A stretch of DNA of 64,000 bases from Spirogloea muscicola (lineage: Eukaryota; Streptophyta; Zygnematophyceae; Spirogloeales; Spirogloeaceae). This document shows, one piece after another, positions 60,663 to 64,000 of the stretch. Within the stretch, counting starts at the first letter, position 1. Each line of letters opens with the position of its first letter. The stretch covers positions 386,432 to 450,431 of the forward strand of contig WELB01000098.1 in assembly GCA_009602725.1 (NCBI GenBank). Reading direction: 5' to 3'. The notes below the pieces were generated by a model. That model was not told the origin of the DNA and did not search any database. It worked only from the letters and a program-made list of their open reading frames with translations. Made by a program: the position numbers and the translations under genes.

Positions 60663-61430
60663 ATATTGTCACGGTCAGATGTACACAAGCCTGACATTGC
60701 AAGCCAAGCCAAGCTGAAATTCGAGAACGAACGTTGGAAGATGGACCTCAAGGATTAATCTCCTCGTGGAGGACTCCACTCGCTGTCCTTTACGGTGCAA
60801 TGTGCTGTGCAGCACGGACTCCAGTGAACAGGCTAAGAAGAAGTGATGACGAGCTGCAGATGGCGAGGAGGAAGCCAGGGGATGGCCAAATTGCCGTGGC
60901 AGCGCCCGTGACCACCGATTGGTCACGAACCACCGGAGGCTGGTCAGTTGCCTCCTGCAGAGAAAATAGGCAGCTGTTATCAAATCGGCAGCTGTTATCA
61001 AAAAAGCGGCTATAAAATCTAGCCAGGTGCATACAGAGGGTGTTCATAACATATCAGCGGAGCCACAGGCTAGGCCGACATGGCTGCTGTCAGTTACCCC
61101 GTGTCAGCGATAGGAGGTCAGATGAGCTGAGGCAGGAAAGGATGACCAGAGGCAGGGTCCTGGAGCTGCGGGGCAGCAGCCGTGCCGCGACGGCGGGCCT
61201 GAGCTCGGCCGCTGCGGGCCGCGGGCAGCAGGAGCAGCACGGCGCGGAGGCGGAGGTGGTGGGAATGAGGTGGTGGGAATGGAGGGCCTGGCGCGGCTAG
61301 CCGTCTGGTGGGGGGGCTGTTGCAGGCAGCCGGCGAGGCAACGGGTCGGGCGGCGCTCCCCAACCCGCCCCGCCGATCCAGCCCAGCCCCCGTCGTCGTC
61401 CCGGAAGTGAACGAGCGAATGACCGCATTT
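60663..61430. promoter_or_regulatory. AP2 gene upstream region
   Basis: Contains a short tandem duplication (GGCAGCTGTTATCAAA twice, about 60970-61003). No gene recognised. Confidence 0.45.
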
Positions 61431-62340
61431 CCCAACTCAGGAGAGCATTTCCAAACGCGGGCGACGGTTGTGGAAGGCCAGCCCGAGGAAGGATGAGGGA
61501 AGAAGTGCGCGCCCATAGAGAAGAGGGGCTGGCAAAGCCAGCCCAGAAAAGAATGGGCAATGTCCAAAGCCAAAGATAGAGGAACCGGAAGAAGGACTAC
61601 ACTACAAAACACTGCACAACACAGAGACGATGCAGAGGGAAGCTCAGTACCCACGAGCGAGCAAGATGAGGGCCCAGATGCACGCCCCCATGCAAGTGGC
61701 TACGACGAATGGGCGCCCACTATGTATGTGCTCACTCGTAAGTAGTAGAGTCCCCCTTCTATTGTGCTTTCCGTTTTGTTAGTGTAGCGCATGCGAGGAG
61801 TTTTCTGTTCCTCTTACACGCACAGTACTGGCTTGCCTGGCCTCCCTGTATACCATGCGCAGCGCGCCCAAACTCTCACAAACCCCTGTCACAAATCCCT
61901 CTGGCCCACAACGTCCGTCGCCGGGCTGGTGGTTGTTCCATGGCCCACGCCTTGCATCTGCGTGCTGGCCGTGCTCTAGCTGCAGCCTCTGGCTCTCTTC
62001 ATGGGGATGCTTTCCGGCGGCCAGTCTTCTGACTTGCTGCTACCAACCAGAGCTTAATAAGTGATCCTACATGGTCCTTGCTTACTTATGTCTTACAGCG
62101 CTTTTCGGTCCCTTTGAACCTTGTCAATTCTTTCGGGCTGGCTTTTCATAGCCCTCGGCCCCTTCAGTGAGCCAATTTCTTTCTTCCTTCCAGGGGGGCG
62201 ATGAAAGAAGGAAACAAGTAGCTCTTCCAACGTAAGGCAATCGCTATGAGAGGCCAGCCCAAAGGACTAGACCAAAGTAGATACAAGGGCTGTGAGAGAA
62301 GTCGGCTCTGAAATGGGACGCGGGCTTTGAGAGGCATGCT
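61430..62340. repeat. Cluster of dispersed hairpin-core/ORF repeats
   Basis: Inverted hairpin cores at about 61470 and 61525. The ORF-module start (CATGGCCCACGCCTTGCATC, peptide MAHALHLRAGRALAAASG) lies near 61938. GGGGATGCTTTCCGGCGGCC at about 62010 leads into the same order of landmarks as 30591-30803 (CTTGTCAATTC, GGGCTGGCTTTTCATAGCCC), ending near 62190. A truncated inverted core lies at 62240-62300. Confidence 0.7.
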
Positions 62341-62880
62341 TAGAGGCTAGCTGCTTCCTCTAACAGAAGGAAGAGTAGAAGCTCCTGCAAGGGGGAGCGA
62401 TGGATGTGAACTGCCAGCACAAGAGGTAGGACAATGTCTGATGGTGCCGGTGAGGAGAAACAATGCAGCTGCGCAAAGAGTCTCAAAGAGTACGCTTTGT
62501 GGCTTCGGTCTCCCGGTCCTTTTTGGAGGGACTTCGTTCGTACAGTTTGGGCTGGCCTCTCACAGGCAATGCCTTGACTGAAAGAGCAACTCCTTACGCA
62601 AGGGGCCACGACAAAGGATTGCTTGACAATCGTCATAACAATCAAATAATCAATATGAACGACAACCTACAATCAGCAAGCTATCCATATCACTCACAAT
62701 CAGTGTAACGATGCCATGCCGCCGCCCAGCCGCGGCCGGAGGGGCACGTCAACCCGTCCGCAAGCGCAGGCGCCGACAGCGCCGACGTGGCACCGGCGGG
62801 TCCCTGCCACGCTGGCCAGGCACGTGGGATACCTCCTCCCCCTTTCCCCGCCAACTTCCTTCCCCGCTAATAAGAACGTG
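62341..62880. other. Mixed intergenic sequence with one repeat core
   Basis: GGGCTGGCCTCTCACAGGCA near 62546 is a diverged hairpin core. The remainder shows no gene. Confidence 0.5.
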
Positions 62881-62899
62881 TAAATGAGTGATGATTTTT

Positions 62900-63260
62900 G
62901 GGCGCCTTCCCGGCTATGCGGACCTTGTCCATTCTTTTTGGGCTGGCATTTCCCAGCCACCTTCTCAAATTGGGCGAGCTCCTCGTTGCGGCCCTTTGAA
63001 ATTTGGTTATTCTTTCTGGGCTGGCTTTTCACAGCCCCCGCCCCATTCGGAAGAGTTGGCCTAGTACCCTGCTTTTGCGCCATCCGGCCCCTCTTTTCCT
63101 TTCTTTCTATGGCCGAGCAATTTCTTCCAGACCTTGCACATTCCTTTGGGCCGGCCTCTCGCAGCCATTGGGAGAGCCACTTCTTCTCACAGCCATCGCC
63201 GTCGATTGAAGGAGCTACTTCATTCGAAAGAGCAACTTTTCTTCTCGTTGGGAAAGCTCA
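62900..63260 (+). repeat. Three to four hairpin-core repeats upstream of TAF9
   Basis: Cores at about 62940 (GGGCTGGCATTTCCCAGCC), 63018 (GGGCTGGCTTTTCACAGCCC) and 63150 (GGGCCGGCCTCTCGCAGCC), each preceded by CCNTTGNNATTCTTT-type sequence. A module-B fragment (GGCAAGCACATCGACCGG) follows at 63291. They lie directly in the TAF9 promoter region. Confidence 0.7.
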
Positions 63261-63357
63261 CTTGGTCCCGATGCGAGGGCCTGGAGTGCAAAGGCAAGCA
63301 CATCGACCGGTCCTAGGGCGTCGGGACCAGGTCGCCAGTTCCTCACCCGCGGCCGCC

Positions 63358-63923
63358 ATGGCCGACGCCCCCCGCGCCGCCGCGGCGGCGGCGGCAGCGG
63401 CGGCGGCGGACATGCCGAGGGACGCGAAGGTGGTGGTGCGCATCCTCAGCTCCATGGGCGTGCACGACTTCGAGCCCCGCGTGGTGAATCAGGTGGGGCC
63501 CCGCCCCTCCCCTCTCCCTGGCTGGCCGGCGGGGCAGCCCCGGCGCCCCGGCAGCAGCGGCGGCCTTTGAGGAGCTTGGCTTTCGGCCGGAAATTCTTGA
63601 GCTTGATGTCGGAAGTACTTGCTTCCAACTCTGTGTCCTGAGAGCTGCATGTTTGTGAGACATTCCGCCGTGTGAATTACAAGTGGCCAGCATGGTGACG
63701 AGGTGGGTCTCATAGATGGCAACAACCGCGACTGGTTCTCACTTAGGGACTGGCTGTCTCACAGTTCCTGGAGCTGATGCATCGCTACATCGGGGATGTT
63801 GTGAGCGAAGCCCGCGTGTACAGCGAGCACGCTTCCAAGAACGGTGTCATTGACGTCGACGACGTCCGCCTTGCCATCCAGTCGTGCGTCAACTTCTCCT
63901 TCACCCAGCCACCTCCTCGAGAG
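63358..63923 (+). CDS. TAF9: TAF9, TFIID/SAGA histone-fold subunit, 3' end outside window
   Basis: Histone-fold partner of TAF6 in TFIID and SAGA. Two exons are visible: 63358-63492 and 63765-63923, both ending at phase 0, giving 98 residues before the window ends inside the next intron. After an alanine-rich leader the protein reads [20 protein letters not shown] and EPRVVNQ, then [39 protein letters not shown] and [10 protein letters not shown], the complete TAF9 histone fold including the DVDDVRLAI loop-helix and the PPPR exit. The start is the ATG immediately before the alanine run. Confidence 0.95.
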
Positions 63924-64000
63924 GTCTGACCTACTTATACTCCATACGGCAATACTTCATTTTTACTTATGACTTACTTATACTCAATATGGAATCCTTG

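Overview
Nuclear DNA of a green alga, most likely a chlorophyte of the Trebouxiophyceae (Chlorella-like) type. The evidence is an intron-rich gene set (GT-AG introns of about 100-700 bp) with GC-rich exons, a major LHCII chlorophyll a/b protein, a plant-type GH100 neutral invertase, a PAO5-like polyamine oxidase, an AP2 transcription factor, and interstitial tracts of the plant/algal telomere type (TTTAGGG). The genus call is inference. There are two N gaps (18193-18793 and 45213-45305), single Ns at 31088 and 49805, and homopolymer runs at contig joins.

Layout. 1-4390: an ammonium transporter (minus, cut by the window edge) and a LUC7-type U1 snRNP splicing factor diverge from a 66-bp spacer. 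4855-7671: flavin polyamine oxidase (minus) with a possible degenerate MYND-like finger read in frame upstream. 8020-11200: dispersed repeats. 11206-12576: LHCII gene (minus). 14374-18192: GT90/CAP10 glycosyltransferase (minus), followed by a gap. 18917-20221: charged, Arg/Glu/Asp-rich nuclear-type protein (plus). 20869-23536: PIG-C/GPI2, the GPI-anchor GlcNAc-transferase subunit (minus). 24382-28257: a protein joining leucine-rich repeats to a SAPS (PP6 regulatory subunit) domain (minus). 28260-31820: repeat cluster with a foldback pair and a LINE-like ORF fragment. 31830-33251: ribosomal protein eS7. 34643-39623: SMG7/EST1-type nonsense-mediated decay factor. 41327-45450: alkaline/neutral invertase (minus). 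46220-47540: a 379-bp element with terminal inverted repeats plus more dispersed repeats. 48825-49382: ERG28 (minus). 50033-56234: CSB/ERCC6, the transcription-coupled repair ATPase. 57630-60662: AP2-domain transcription factor (minus). 61430-63260: dispersed repeats. 63358 to the edge: TAF9, a TFIID/SAGA histone-fold subunit.

The genes are housekeeping functions with no operon logic. RNA metabolism recurs by chance (LUC7, SMG7, eS7, TAF9, CSB). For LUC7, LHCII, PIG-C, eS7, SMG7, ERG28 and CSB I resolved every exon by splice phase, and the summed lengths are multiples of three. The most unusual items are the LRR-SAPS architecture, a modular interspersed repeat family whose copies share a hairpin core and a short conserved ORF ending in a TRGY-like tail, and telomere-like tracts sitting inside 5'-proximal introns of four unrelated genes.
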